Shown here piece after piece: positions 17,071 through 26,842 of a DNA stretch of 34,868 nucleotides. The position numbers were made by a program, and so were the translations under genes. The notes beneath the pieces are model-generated. The model was not told the DNA's origin. It made no database searches and saw only the letters and a program-made list of their open reading frames with translations. Source of the DNA: Rickettsiales bacterium (GTDB taxonomy: Bacteria > Pseudomonadota > Alphaproteobacteria > Methylaequorales > Methylaequoraceae); the NCBI GenBank assembly GCA_002691145.1, contig NZHE01000026.1, positions 79,678 to 114,545 on the forward strand, read 5' to 3'. How positions within the stretch are numbered: the first letter of the stretch is position 1; each line of letters starts with the position of its first letter.

Positions 17071-18256
17071 CTTAAAAAAAAGTTTTAACGATGCTTTAGA
17101 ATTTATTAATAATAAAATCTGCTTTGTAAGAGTAGACTTAAACCTACCTCATAAAGCCGGAGAATTTACTGATTTAACAAGATTAGAAGCTATAATACCA
17201 ACAATAAATCAATTAATAAAAAGAAATTCAAAAATTGTTTTATTATCTCATTTAGGAAGACCAAAAGGAAAAGTAATAAATGAGCTTAGTTTAAAACCAG
17301 TTGCAAAACTACTAGAAACAGCTTTAGAACAAGAAATTTTATTTAGTGAAGCACAATTATTAAGTTCCAAATCAGAGAAATGCATAAAGAATCTAAAGCC
17401 GGGTCAGGTGTTGATGTTAGAGAATATGAGATTTTACAAAGAGGAAGAACTAAATGATACAGATTTTACAAAATCTCTAGCAAGGTGTGGAGATATTTTT
17501 ATAAATGAATGTTTCTCTTAAAGCCACAGAAAACACAGTTCAACATATGGATTGGCTGAATTTCTTCCGTCATTTCCAGGTCATCATTTAGAGTATGAGC
17601 TTGAACATTTAAGTAAAATTACAAAACAAATTGAATCAATATCTTCTATAGCAGTTCTTGGAGGTTCAAAAGTTTCTTCAAAAATTGATGTAATATATAA
17701 TTTGTTAAATAGGTTTGATAGAATTTTAATAGGGGGGGCAATGGCTAATACCTTTTTAGCTGCAAAAAGAGTTAGTATTGGAAAATCTTTAGTGGAAATA
17801 AATTCAGTAAAAGAGGCTAATGAAATTCTCAGAGTTGCAACTGATAAGATTGTTTTGCCTATCGATGTTATAGTATCAAGCGATGAAGAACCAAATGAAA
17901 TTATGAGTTTAGATGTTGAAAATATTCAGAAAAATCAAATAATTTATGATATTGGACCTAAGACTAGAAAAAACTTCTTTAATGAAATATCAAAATATAA
18001 AAAACTGTTGTGGAATGGTCCTTTAGGATTCTTTGAAAAAAAACCTTTTGATAACGGTACTAACTTCGTATCTTCAGTTGTTTCAAAAACAAGTCCAAAA
18101 AATTTGTATTCAGTTGCCGGTGGGGGTGATACAATTTCTGCATTGAAAAATTCTAAAAATTTTGATAGATTTTCATTTATATCAACTGGTGGTGGAGCTT
18201 TTTTAGAATTTATTAGCGGTAGAACATTACCTTGTGTTGAAATTCTTAATAATTAG
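17063..18256 (+). pseudogene. pgk: Phosphoglycerate kinase with an in-frame TAA at codon 153
   Basis: Start ATG 17063 overlaps the transketolase stop by 8 nt. The N-terminal part has RVDLNLP, LLSHLGRPKG, LKPVAKLL and LMLENMRFY. At 17519-17521 the frame has TAA inside the conserved block NECFS-stop-SHRKHSSTYGLAEFLP, where intact kinases read NDAFSxAHRAHAS. The same frame continues without a break to 18256, with AVLGGSKVSSKI, LIGGAMANTFL, WNGPLGFFE and SVAGGGDTISAL. Unlike the neighbouring gene this is a single substitution, not a length change. A TTG at 17552 could restart the second part, but half a kinase should be inactive. Total length would be about 397 residues, normal for the family. 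Nonsense read-through or a base-call error are alternatives to true loss. Confidence 0.88.
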
Positions 18257-18275
18257 AGCTACTAAATTTTAAAAA

Positions 18276-19286
18276 ATGGATAAAAATAAACTTAATAAAA
18301 TAGCAAATTCTTTAGTTTACGATTCTAAAGGGATATTAGCTGCTGATGAAAGTACTGCTACAATTTCAAAAAGATTTGAACAGATTAATTTAGAATCTAA
18401 TTTTGAAAATAGAAGAAAATATAGAGAATTATTATTTAAAACACCAAAGCTTGGTGATTATATTAATGGGGTAATTCTTTTTGATGAAACTATTCGCCAG
18501 AGTGATGAAAACGGTAAAAGTTTTGTTGATATTTTGAAGGATCAAAATATACAGTCAGGAATTAAAGTAGACGCTGGAGCTAAACCTCTTTTAGGCTCAG
18601 CAATTGAAAAAAATACTGAGGGACTTGATAACTTAGATAATAGAATGAAAGAATACTCAGAACTTGGCGCAACATTTACTAAGTGGAGAGCTGTTATTAC
18701 TATAATGAACGATTTTCCTACAGAGTATTGTATGAACATTAATTCAGATTCTCTTGCGAGATATTCAAGAATTGCACAGTCACATAATTTAGTCCCAATT
18801 GTTGAACCAGAAGTTTTAATGGATGGTTCGCATACAATCGAGAAATGTTTTGATATTACATCAAAAATGTTGGAAGTTGTATTTGAACATTTAATTAAAC
18901 ATAATGTGCATCTTGGGGGTATTTTATTGAAACCTAACATGATTATCTCAGGGACCGAATCTGGGGAAACGAATATTCCTGATTTAATTAGTAAAAAAAC
19001 ATATGAATGTCTCCAAAAATATGTACCAAAAGAAGTTCCTGGTATTGTTTTTTTATCTGGAGGTCAATCTAATGAACTTGCAACAGAAAACCTTGATCTG
19101 ATAAACAAATTGAACAATGAACCATGGAAGTTGAGTTTCTCATATGGCAGAGCGCTCCAACAACCTGTATTAAAAAAATGGGGTGGAAGTAAAGATAATT
19201 TTGAGGTGGCTCAAATGGAATTACTTAAAAGAGCAAAATTAAATTTTCTTGCTGCTAAAGGTGAATATGATTCTAATTTAGAATAA
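18276..19286 (+). CDS. fba: Class I fructose-bisphosphate aldolase
   Basis: 336 residues, intact. It belongs to the class I (Schiff-base) aldolases: GILAADESTATISKRF near the start, RRKYRELLF, GVILFDETIRQ, IKVDAGAKPL, TKWRAV, EPEVLMDGSH, ILLKPNMIISG with the likely Schiff-base lysine, and FSYGRALQQP. It cleaves fructose 1,6-bisphosphate to dihydroxyacetone phosphate and glyceraldehyde 3-phosphate without a metal ion. It follows pgk by 19 nt and precedes rpe by 2 nt. It is uninterrupted, unlike the two genes before it, which argues against decay of the whole cluster. Confidence 0.93.
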   Translation: MDKNKLNKIANSLVYDSKGILAADESTATISKRFEQINLESNFENRRKYRELLFKTPKLGDYINGVILFDETIRQSDENGKSFVDILKDQNIQSGIKVDAGAKPLLGSAIEKNTEGLDNLDNRMKEYSELGATFTKWRAVITIMNDFPTEYCMNINSDSLARYSRIAQSHNLVPIVEPEVLMDGSHTIEKCFDITSKMLEVVFEHLIKHNVHLGGILLKPNMIISGTESGETNIPDLISKKTYECLQKYVPKEVPGIVFLSGGQSNELATENLDLINKLNNEPWKLSFSYGRALQQPVLKKWGGSKDNFEVAQMELLKRAKLNFLAAKGEYDSNLE

Positions 19287-19288
19287 AT

Positions 19289-19948
19289 ATGGAAAAGACA
19301 AATATTAAAGTTGCTCCCTCTATTTTATCAGCAAATTTTTCAATTTTAGGACAGGAAATCAAGCTACTTGATAAGACTTCTTGTGAGTATATACATATCG
19401 ATATAATGGACGGACATTTTGTGCCAAATCTGACGTTTGGTCACGATATTGTAAAATCAATTAGACAACATACACAAAAAGTTTTTGATGTTCACTTAAT
19501 GATAAATCCTGTTAAAAAATTCATAGATAAATTTGTCGAGGCCGGAGCAGATATCATAACTATTCACCATGAAATTAGCGAAGACGTTGTTTATTGTTTA
19601 AAGTTAATTAAAAGTTTTGGGAAAAAAGCTGGTATTTCAATAAAACCAAGTACAGATGTAAGTGAACTTGCACAGTATTTAGATTATGTCGATCTAATTT
19701 TAATTATGACAGTAGAGCCTGGGTTTGGTGGTCAGAAATTTTTAGATTCCCAATTAATAAAAATATTTGAAACGAAAAAATTAATAGGACAAAGAAAAAT
19801 TGAAATCGAAGTTGATGGTGGGATAAACAACAAAAACTTTGAAAGTGTTATTAAAGCAGGTGCAAACGTTTTAGTTGCTGGTTCTGCTATTTTTAAAAAT
19901 TCTAATTACGAAGCTAACATTAAAGAACTTAAAAAACCTTTAAAATGA
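19289..19948 (+). CDS. rpe: Ribulose-phosphate 3-epimerase
   Basis: 219 residues forming a TIM barrel with the family landmarks in order: APSILSANF, HIDIMDGHFVPNLTFG (metal-binding His/Asp), DVHLMI, GADIITIHHE, MTVEPGFGGQKF, VDGGI and AGSAIF. It interconverts ribulose 5-phosphate and xylulose 5-phosphate, feeding transketolase. It starts 2 nt after the aldolase stop, and its stop overlaps the start of the efflux adaptor gene as ATGA, so the sugar genes and the efflux genes are translationally linked here. Confidence 0.94.
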   Translation: MEKTNIKVAPSILSANFSILGQEIKLLDKTSCEYIHIDIMDGHFVPNLTFGHDIVKSIRQHTQKVFDVHLMINPVKKFIDKFVEAGADIITIHHEISEDVVYCLKLIKSFGKKAGISIKPSTDVSELAQYLDYVDLILIMTVEPGFGGQKFLDSQLIKIFETKKLIGQRKIEIEVDGGINNKNFESVIKAGANVLVAGSAIFKNSNYEANIKELKKPLK

Positions 19949-20961
19949 AAAAGATTTTTTTTTTTTCGATACTGATCATTTTATTTTTAATAAACTCTAA
20001 AGCCTTGGAAGCTCAACAAATAGTTGTTCCAAAAGTAAAAGCTGTAAAAGTAGAAAATATAATAGTTAATGAAGAAATTGCTATATCAGGCTCTGTAATT
20101 GCCAATGAAAGTGTTGAACTTACATCAGTAATTTCTGAAAAGATCAAAGAAATCAAGTTCGTTGAAGGAAGTTATATTAAAAAAAATACTGTACTTGTTG
20201 AGTTTCAGAATTCTGAAGAATTAGCAATTTTAAAGCAAGTTGAAGCTGAACTGGAAGAATCGAATCTTAAATATAATAGAGCAATGAAACTTCTTAATGA
20301 GGGGAATATTTCGCAAGCAGTAGTTGATAAAAGATTTAAAGATAAGAAAATTCTTGAGGGAAAATTTGATGAGATCTCTGCAAAAATAGAGGACCTGACA
20401 ATAAAAGCTCCTTTTGACGGTATTATCGGCACTAAAAATTTTAGCATCGGGTCTTTTGTAAATCCTGGTCAAGTAATTGCAGTTTTTTATGATATAAAAA
20501 AAGTAAAAATTAAATTTTTCTTACCTGAAAAGTACATAATAAAAATTAAAACCAATCAGAAAATTAAAGCAAAGTTTTTGAATAATAATTTTATTATTGA
20601 AGGACAAATTTTTGCAATTAATCCTGCTGTAAATAGTAAAACCAGAACGTTTGAAGTTATAGCACTTGTAAATGAAAATAAAAATTTTTTCTTAAAACCA
20701 GGAATGATGGTAAGTGTAAATATTTATTTTAATAAGCAAAATATTCTTTCAGTTCCTGAGGGAGCAATCATACCAGAAGGTCAGGATACATATGTTTTTA
20801 TTGTAGATGAGAAAAATAACGTAAGGAAAAAAAAAGTGAAAGTTGGTATTAGAAAAAAAGGCATAATAGAGATTGTTAAAGGCTTAAAAAAAAATGAGGT
20901 AGTAGTATCAGAAGGCACTAATAAAATTAAATCTGGTTTAAAAGTTGAGCTAATCAAATGA
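19945..20961 (+). CDS. RND efflux periplasmic adaptor subunit (membrane fusion protein)
   Basis: 338 residues. A signal peptide (about 1-22) whose codons include a 12-T run that stays in frame is followed by a beta-barrel strand, a lipoyl half-motif (VELTSVISEKIKEIKFVEGSYIKKNTVLVEF), a coiled-coil hairpin with the second lipoyl half (IKAPFDGIIGTKNFSIGSFVNPGQVI), and membrane-proximal strands (GLKKNEVVVSEG). This is the AcrA/HlyD-type adaptor that links an inner-membrane RND pump to an outer-membrane channel. It has no lipobox cysteine. The pump gene overlaps its stop as ATGA. No TolC-like gene lies nearby. Substrate is unknown. Confidence 0.9.
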   Translation: MKKIFFFSILIILFLINSKALEAQQIVVPKVKAVKVENIIVNEEIAISGSVIANESVELTSVISEKIKEIKFVEGSYIKKNTVLVEFQNSEELAILKQVEAELEESNLKYNRAMKLLNEGNISQAVVDKRFKDKKILEGKFDEISAKIEDLTIKAPFDGIIGTKNFSIGSFVNPGQVIAVFYDIKKVKIKFFLPEKYIIKIKTNQKIKAKFLNNNFIIEGQIFAINPAVNSKTRTFEVIALVNENKNFFLKPGMMVSVNIYFNKQNILSVPEGAIIPEGQDTYVFIVDEKNNVRKKKVKVGIRKKGIIEIVKGLKKNEVVVSEGTNKIKSGLKVELIK

Positions 20962-23900
20962 ATATTTCTGGTTATTTTATTAAAAAATATATCTTTTGTA
21001 TTGTTACATTTCTTCTAATTATATTAGTGGGAATATTATCATTAAACCAATTGCCACTGAGAGAATATCCAGATATAGAAAAGTCTGAAATTACAATTAA
21101 TACAAAATATTCTGGTGCTTCATCAGCAACAGTTGAAACCAAAATTACCGAAATAATAGAGAATCAAATAAGTGGAATTGAAGGAATAAAAACCATTTCC
21201 TCGGTTAGCAGAGATGGTCGTTCTAAAATTACAATTGAGTTTAATATTGAAAAAAATATCAATGAGGCTGCAAATGACGTTAGAGATGCAGTTTCAAGAA
21301 TAACTGGAAGACTTCCAAAAGATTCAGATCCACCAGAAATATTTAAAATTGACTCAGACGCAAATGCGGTAATGTATATTAACCTAGCAAGTAATGCATT
21401 AAATCAAATGGAACTAACTCAGTATGCTGAGCTAAACATACTTGATAGACTTTCAGTTGTTCCTGGAGTTGCAAAAATTAATGTCTCTGGGAAAAAAAAA
21501 AAAATCTATGAGGATATGGATAGATCCAACTAAATTATCATTTTATGGTTTAAGTGTTTTAGATGTTGAAAAAAAAATTCTAGAGGAAAATATCGAATTT
21601 CCAGCTGGTCGACTTGAGTCAAAAACAAGAGATTTCTCAATAAAATTACAAAGCGGCCTGAATAGTGTAAAAGAATTTGAAAATCTTGTATTAAAAAAAG
21701 GAGATGATTTCTCTTACGTAACAATAAAAGATATCGCAAAAGTAGAAATGGCTCCAGAAGAACCTCGTGAATTATTTAGAGGAAATGGAGAGGAGATGAT
21801 AAGTTTTGGGATAGTAAAACAGACTTCTGCTAATCTTATATCTGTTTCTAAAGGAGTTTTGCAAGAATTTGAAAAAATTAAAAAAGATCTTCCTACTAAT
21901 ATAAAAATATATAAAAGTTGGGATACATCTATTTTTGTAAAGGAAGCACTTGTAGAAGTTCTTATTACATTATTATTGGCAGTTTCATTTGTAACATTAG
22001 TGATTATACTTTTCTTAAGAAATGTTTCTCTATCTTTAATACCTTTTATTACAGTTCCAATCTCAATAATAGCGACATTTATATTTTTGAATTTTTTTGG
22101 ATTTTCCGTAAATTTAATAACTTTACTTGCGCTTGTTCTTTGTACTGGTTTAGTTGTAGACGATTCCATCGTTATGCTTGAAAATATATTTAAAAAAATT
22201 GAACTAGGAAAAGATAAAATTCAGGCAGCAATTGAAGGCTCAAAAGAAGTTTTTTTTGCCATTGTATCAACATCAGTTGTCTTAGTAAGTGTTTTTCTCC
22301 CTATTATTTTTTTAAAAGGTGATACCGCCAGATTATTTGATGAATTAGCTGTAACAATAATAGGAGCTATTTTTTTTTCCACTTTCACTTCACTCACTTT
22401 GACACCAATGCTGTGTACAAAGTTAGTGAAAAATAATCGAAAAAGTTTTCATAATAAATTTTATATAAAAAGATATATTTCTCTTTTAAATACTTTCCTT
22501 AAAAGTAAAAAACCTGTCTACTTCATATTCCTATTTTCAATTATTGGTTCGTATTTTCTTTATTCAGATGTATCGAAAGAATTAGCTCCAAGGGAGGATC
22601 GAGGAGCTTTTTTTATCATTATGAATTCTCCCGAGGGTAGTAGTTTTGAAAATACTGTCAATCAGATGTTAGAATTGGAGAAAATACTTTTAAAGCTTAA
22701 TGAGAGTAATGAAGCAAAAAGAGTTTTATTAAAAGTTCCAAGAAGTTTCTCAGGAGCTGAAAATTTTAGTGATGGTATTGGAATTATTATTCTTAATCAT
22801 TGGTCAGATAGAAGAGATATAAATGAAATAATTAGAGAGGTGAGAGAAAAATCAAACATAAGTGATTCAAAAGTCAGAGTCTTCCCACCAAGAGGTCTTG
22901 GTCAGAGGAGAGCAGGTTCTCAAGTCCAATTCGTTATTGGTGGCAATGAATATTCAAATTTGGAGAGTAACCTTGAAAGGGTAATTAATAAACTAAAAAC
23001 AAATAAAAACTTTGTTTTTTTTGATACAGATTACAAAAAAACAAGACCAAACCTAAAAATTGATATTAATAGAGACAAAACATCAGAACTTTTAGTTTCA
23101 ACATTCGATATTGGAAGAACTTTAGAAATTTTACTTGCAGGAAGGAAAATTAATACTTTCATTGATAATGGAAAAGAGTACTACGTAATTATTCAAGCCT
23201 TAAAGTCAAAAAGAGAACTAAAAGATGATTTATCAATTATAGAAGTTAAAAACTCTAATGGAGATTTTATTCGATTAGATTCGTTGATAAATTATCGAGA
23301 ATCTGCAGAAGCTAAAGAATTGAATAGGTTCAATAGAAGTAGAGCTATTACACTAAAAGCAAGTATATCAAAGGATTATTCACTCGGTGAAGCAATATCA
23401 TTTATTGAAAATATTGCAATTAATGAATTAGATTCAAATATCAAGACAGACTTTAAAGGTCAAGGCAAAGAGTTCAAGGATTCTTCAAAACAGTTTATAT
23501 TTTTATTTATCATTTCTTTTTTAGTTGTCTATTTAGTTTTAAGTGCCCAATTCGAAAGCTTCATCTATCCTTTAATAATAGTAATAACAGTTCCCCTATC
23601 ACTATCGGGTGGTTTGCTAGGGTTATGGATCTTTGATAATTCGTTGAATATTTTTAGTCAAATAGGCATAATTATCTTATTAGGAATTTCCGCTAAAAAT
23701 GGAATTTTAATCGTTGAATTTGCTAATCAACTTAGAAAAAAAGGTAAAGACGTTCATGATGCTTTGTTAGAAAGTTGCGAAAAAAGAGTAAGACCTATAA
23801 TTATGACTGCAATTTCCACTATAGTGGGTACAATTCCTTTAATTGTGAGTTCAGGCGCTGGATCTCAAGCAAGGTTAACCATTGGAATTGTGATTTTTAG

Positions 23901-23994
23901 CGGATTGTTAATTTCAATTTTTCTTACTTTGTTTATAACACCATATTTCTATTCAAAAATTGCACCCTTTATAAAAAACTTTAATGCAGATTAA
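20958..23994 (+). pseudogene. RND multidrug-efflux-type pump, frameshifted at an A13 tract
   Basis: Two overlapping frames make one AcrB-type pump of about 1011 residues. The first (20958-21533) has LNQLPLREYPDIE and TKITEIIENQISGIEGI, and runs out after SGKKKKI. The second frame continues with SMRIWIDPTKLSFYGLSVLDV, matching the MRIWLDPxKLAAYGL of the family, and goes on to 23994. It includes LALVLCTGLVVDDSIVMLENIFK with the proton-relay aspartates and GISAKNGILIVEFANQLR. Removing one A from the 13-A run at 21492-21504 joins them. As written, the pump would stop after about 190 residues. It is coupled to its adaptor by an ATGA overlap, and its end overlaps the converging FhcA-like gene by 14 nt. 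Slippage rescue and sequence error are both plausible. Confidence 0.88.
21492..21504 (+). repeat. A13 homopolymer at the RND pump frame break
   Basis: Thirteen consecutive A residues encoding lysines after SG. Twelve would keep the pump open. Confidence 0.85.
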
Positions 23995-25624
23995 AATTCC
24001 CATCTCTAAAAAAGTAGTCATCAACCTCAAATGAAGATAAATCAAGTGAGTAGAATTTCTCAAACCACTTTTTTAAGTCGGGTTTTATAGACTTTTCAAA
24101 ATTGATATCTAATCCTTGCGTGCTTCCATTGATCAATTTAATAATTTTTCCTTTTTTTACTATAAGTTCACCATTTTTAAAAACATACGCTGCTTCAGAA
24201 AACATTTTATCAATTCTTTTTTTTGGATCATAAATTGAAATATCTGCAATACATCCTGCTTTTAAAGATCCTCTATCATCAAGACCAAGAAGTTTTGCTG
24301 GAGCAGCCCTTGTCATAATTACTATTTCATATAATGAATATTTTCTTTTAATATCTTTAAGATTACAAATATCAAAAGCAAATTTATTTATTTTATTTAA
24401 CTCCAAATTTCTGAATTCAGGATCCATCAGCAATCTAAATAGTTTTGGATAAGAGGTGAATGGAGCACCATTAGGATGATCCGTAGTGAGAAAAACTCTC
24501 CAAGGATCTTTTATAAGTAAGAAAAGTTCAAGTCCAATCAACCATTGCAAAGCATTTACAAAGTTTTTTTCTTTGTATATATATGGTACTATTCCCCCTC
24601 CTCCATCCTCAACGTCAGAAATAATCCATTTTTTTGGATTTGCGTGCTCTCTTGCATTAGATTGTCTTAAAATGTCAGATGAAATAGTTACAGTTTTTTT
24701 AAACATAACTTGCCCAATATCAACCGAAATATTTTTATTTTTGTTAATTTTATCAGCCAGTTTTTCTGACCCTGATGAAAAGCCTCTTTTACCATCACTT
24801 CCATACCCATAAAATTGTATATGGGCTAAATGCATTCTTCTTCCTTCAGCTGCATCAATAGTGTTAATGGCTGTTTCCACATTTCCTGCCATTCCTAAAT
24901 TATTACAGTGGACATGAAGAGGATGTGGAATATTTAGATTTTCATTCGCTATATTTAAAGTCTTTAAAATTTGTCTAGAAGAAATACCATATGAAGGAAC
25001 AATGTCGTCTAAACCAAAATCTAGGCCACCATTTTTAAATACTTCTGAACCTCCAGCGTTAATTACTTTCAAACCTAAACATTTTGAGGAATTAATGGTC
25101 CATGCGACGTAATCATCAAAAAAAGATTGTCCTTTTTTTTTGTTAAGATTTTCTAGAAGAAAACTGTCATTTCCAAGAATAGCTAAACCCGCTTTATCTA
25201 TCATTGGAATCTTCTCCAACTCTAAATGGGTAACAAAAGCATTTACAGGTAGTACAGCTGGCTCAACTACTGTTGTAAATCCCATTTCAGAATACCTATA
25301 ACCTGTTCCATCAGTCGTCCATCTCGACCCCTTACCTGGTAAATTTTCTCTATTTTTTAAATTATTTTCGACAAATATTTTATGTACTTCAGGCATCAGT
25401 AATCTTGCATTATTTACATTACCACCTGCAATATGAGAATGAATATCAATGCCTCCAGCCATCACAATTAAACCAGTGGCATCTATGATTTGTTCATATT
25501 TTTTACTTTCGTTACCCTGAGGCTCAATAATCCTTCCATCTTTTAAGTAAATATCTTTTCTAATTCCATTTAAATTTTGAGTTGGATCATAAACGATACC
25601 ATTAGTTATTTTAATATTTGTCAT
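23981..25624 (-). CDS. Formylmethanofuran dehydrogenase subunit A / FhcA-like amidohydrolase
   Basis: 547 residues, close to the usual FwdA/FhcA length. Zinc-site elements of this amidohydrolase family are visible: IDIHSHIAGGNVNNARLLMPE (H62, H64), a lysine in GLKVINAGG (K186) where the archaeal enzyme has its carboxylated lysine, HPLHVHCNNLG (H237/H239), HLAHIQFYGYG, and TTDHPNGAPF (D382). In bacteria FhcA is part of the Fhc complex, which turns formyl-tetrahydromethanopterin into formate through a methanofuran-like carrier in C1 oxidation. FhcB, FhcC and FhcD are absent from the window, and the gene stands alone on its strand. Another amidohydrolase activity is possible, but similarity across the active site favours FhcA. 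Confidence 0.82.
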   Translation of the reverse strand: MTNIKITNGIVYDPTQNLNGIRKDIYLKDGRIIEPQGNESKKYEQIIDATGLIVMAGGIDIHSHIAGGNVNNARLLMPEVHKIFVENNLKNRENLPGKGSRWTTDGTGYRYSEMGFTTVVEPAVLPVNAFVTHLELEKIPMIDKAGLAILGNDSFLLENLNKKKGQSFFDDYVAWTINSSKCLGLKVINAGGSEVFKNGGLDFGLDDIVPSYGISSRQILKTLNIANENLNIPHPLHVHCNNLGMAGNVETAINTIDAAEGRRMHLAHIQFYGYGSDGKRGFSSGSEKLADKINKNKNISVDIGQVMFKKTVTISSDILRQSNAREHANPKKWIISDVEDGGGGIVPYIYKEKNFVNALQWLIGLELFLLIKDPWRVFLTTDHPNGAPFTSYPKLFRLLMDPEFRNLELNKINKFAFDICNLKDIKRKYSLYEIVIMTRAAPAKLLGLDDRGSLKAGCIADISIYDPKKRIDKMFSEAAYVFKNGELIVKKGKIIKLINGSTQGLDINFEKSIKPDLKKWFEKFYSLDLSSFEVDDYFFRDGNFNLH

Positions 25625-25728
25625 ATTTTAATAGAATGATTAAATTACTTAAATAATTTTCAGGATATTAAAGTTAAATTAAAAAGTGCTTTATTTTTAT
25701 TTTTTAATAACAATTTAATAAGTTATAG

Positions 25729-25734
25729 TATAAT
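25729..25734 (+). promoter_or_regulatory. Consensus -10 hexamer upstream of folE
   Basis: TATAAT sits 32 nt before the folE ATG, in the 142-nt gap between divergent genes. No good -35 (TTGACA) lies 16-18 nt upstream, so the call rests on the hexamer and position only. The folE RBS (AAGGA) is clear. Confidence 0.35.
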
Positions 25735-25766
25735 CGAATTAATTAAACAATCAAAAAGGATTTCAA

Positions 25767-26372
25767 ATGGATGCAACTTCTCCAGAAGCAGAAACAAATA
25801 AGAAACGAGCGGTGTCTCGTGAACAAGCAGAAGAAGCTGTTAAAGTTTTAATTAGATGGGCTGGGGACAATCCAGACAGAGAGGGTTTAAAAGAAACACC
25901 AAAAAGAGTTGTGAACGCTTATAATGAATTTTTCGCTGGTTATAAAGAAGACCCAAAGCAACTACTTAATAAAACATTTGATGAAGTTAATGGGTATAAT
26001 GACATAGTTATGCTGAAAAACATTTCATTGCATTCACACTGCGAACATCATATGGTACCGATCATTGGCAAAGTACACCTTGCTTATTTGCCTGTTGATA
26101 AAGTAGTAGGCATTTCTAAACTAGCAAGAGTTGTAGACATTTTTGCCAAAAGATTGCAAACTCAGGAAACCATGACCCAACAAATAGCAGAGGTAATTCA
26201 GAAATGTCTTAAACCCAAAGGAGTCGCTATATATATTGAAGCTTTTCATCAGTGCATGACTACGAGAGGTGTTTCAAAACCCAATGTATCTACAATAACT
26301 TCATGCTTTTTGGGTGAATTCAAAAATAATGATAAAATGGAAAATAAATTTTTAAATTTTGTTAAAGAATAA
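25767..26372 (+). CDS. folE: GTP cyclohydrolase I
   Basis: 201 residues. Zinc and catalytic residues are all present: HSHCEHH (89-95, with C92 and H95 binding zinc), C163 in HQCMTTRGV, and PKRVVNAY for the structural helix. It opens GTP to dihydroneopterin triphosphate, the first step to tetrahydrofolate and potentially to tetrahydromethanopterin-type pterins. An AAGGA ribosome site lies about 6 nt before the ATG. Its TAA stop overlaps the hisI ATG by one base (TAATG). The divergent FhcA-like gene upstream uses a pterin pathway in other bacteria; a functional link is only suggestive. Confidence 0.95.
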   Translation: MDATSPEAETNKKRAVSREQAEEAVKVLIRWAGDNPDREGLKETPKRVVNAYNEFFAGYKEDPKQLLNKTFDEVNGYNDIVMLKNISLHSHCEHHMVPIIGKVHLAYLPVDKVVGISKLARVVDIFAKRLQTQETMTQQIAEVIQKCLKPKGVAIYIEAFHQCMTTRGVSKPNVSTITSCFLGEFKNNDKMENKFLNFVKE

Positions 26373-26842
26373 TGGTCATTAGGTTCGATAAAAGAGTTTC
26401 TGTTAAAGAAGTTGAGGAAGGACATTCATTACAACCTAAATTTAATGAATCAGGTTTAATTCCTGTAATAACCACGGATTTTATAGATAATGTGGTTTTA
26501 ATGCATGGATACATGAATGAAGAAGCACTTAAGAAATCTTTAGAAACAGGCTTTGTACACTATTGGTCAAGAAGTAGAAACTCCTTATGGATAAAAGGAG
26601 AATCAAGCGGTCTTAAGCAAAAGATTAAGGAAATTAAAATTGATGATGATCAGGATTGTTTGTGGTTTAGCGTAAAGGTTTCTGGTAATGGTGCAAGTTG
26701 TCATGTTGGTTACAGATCTTGTTTTTATAGAAAAGTAAAAATGAATATTAATACTAAAAACAATTTAGAATTTATCGAAAAAGACAAAGTGTTCGATCCA
26801 ATTAAGGTTTATGGAAATGCTCCAAATCCTACGAAACTATAG
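26372..26842 (+). CDS. hisI: Phosphoribosyl-AMP cyclohydrolase
   Basis: 156 residues of the stand-alone HisI type, without the HisE pyrophosphatase domain. Landmarks are VVLMHGYMNEEAL, GFVHYWSRSRNSLWIKGESSG, the metal-binding aspartates in DDDQDC (91-96) and GASCHVGYRSCFYR (C110, C117). It opens the purine ring of phosphoribosyl-AMP in histidine synthesis. Coupling to folE by a TAATG overlap places two ring-opening cyclohydrolases of unrelated fold in one transcript. The next gene starts inside its 3' end. Confidence 0.95.
   Translation: MVIRFDKRVSVKEVEEGHSLQPKFNESGLIPVITTDFIDNVVLMHGYMNEEALKKSLETGFVHYWSRSRNSLWIKGESSGLKQKIKEIKIDDDQDCLWFSVKVSGNGASCHVGYRSCFYRKVKMNINTKNNLEFIEKDKVFDPIKVYGNAPNPTKL

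Noticed and set aside
17519-17521. Stop codon reassignment or selenocysteine-like recoding in pgk
   Set aside because: TAA is used as a normal stop for many genes in the window, and no recoding element is visible; a single nonsense change or base error is simpler.
21714-22169. Minus-strand open frame within the RND pump gene
   Set aside because: It lies entirely under the conserved pump domain in antisense and has no recognisable features.
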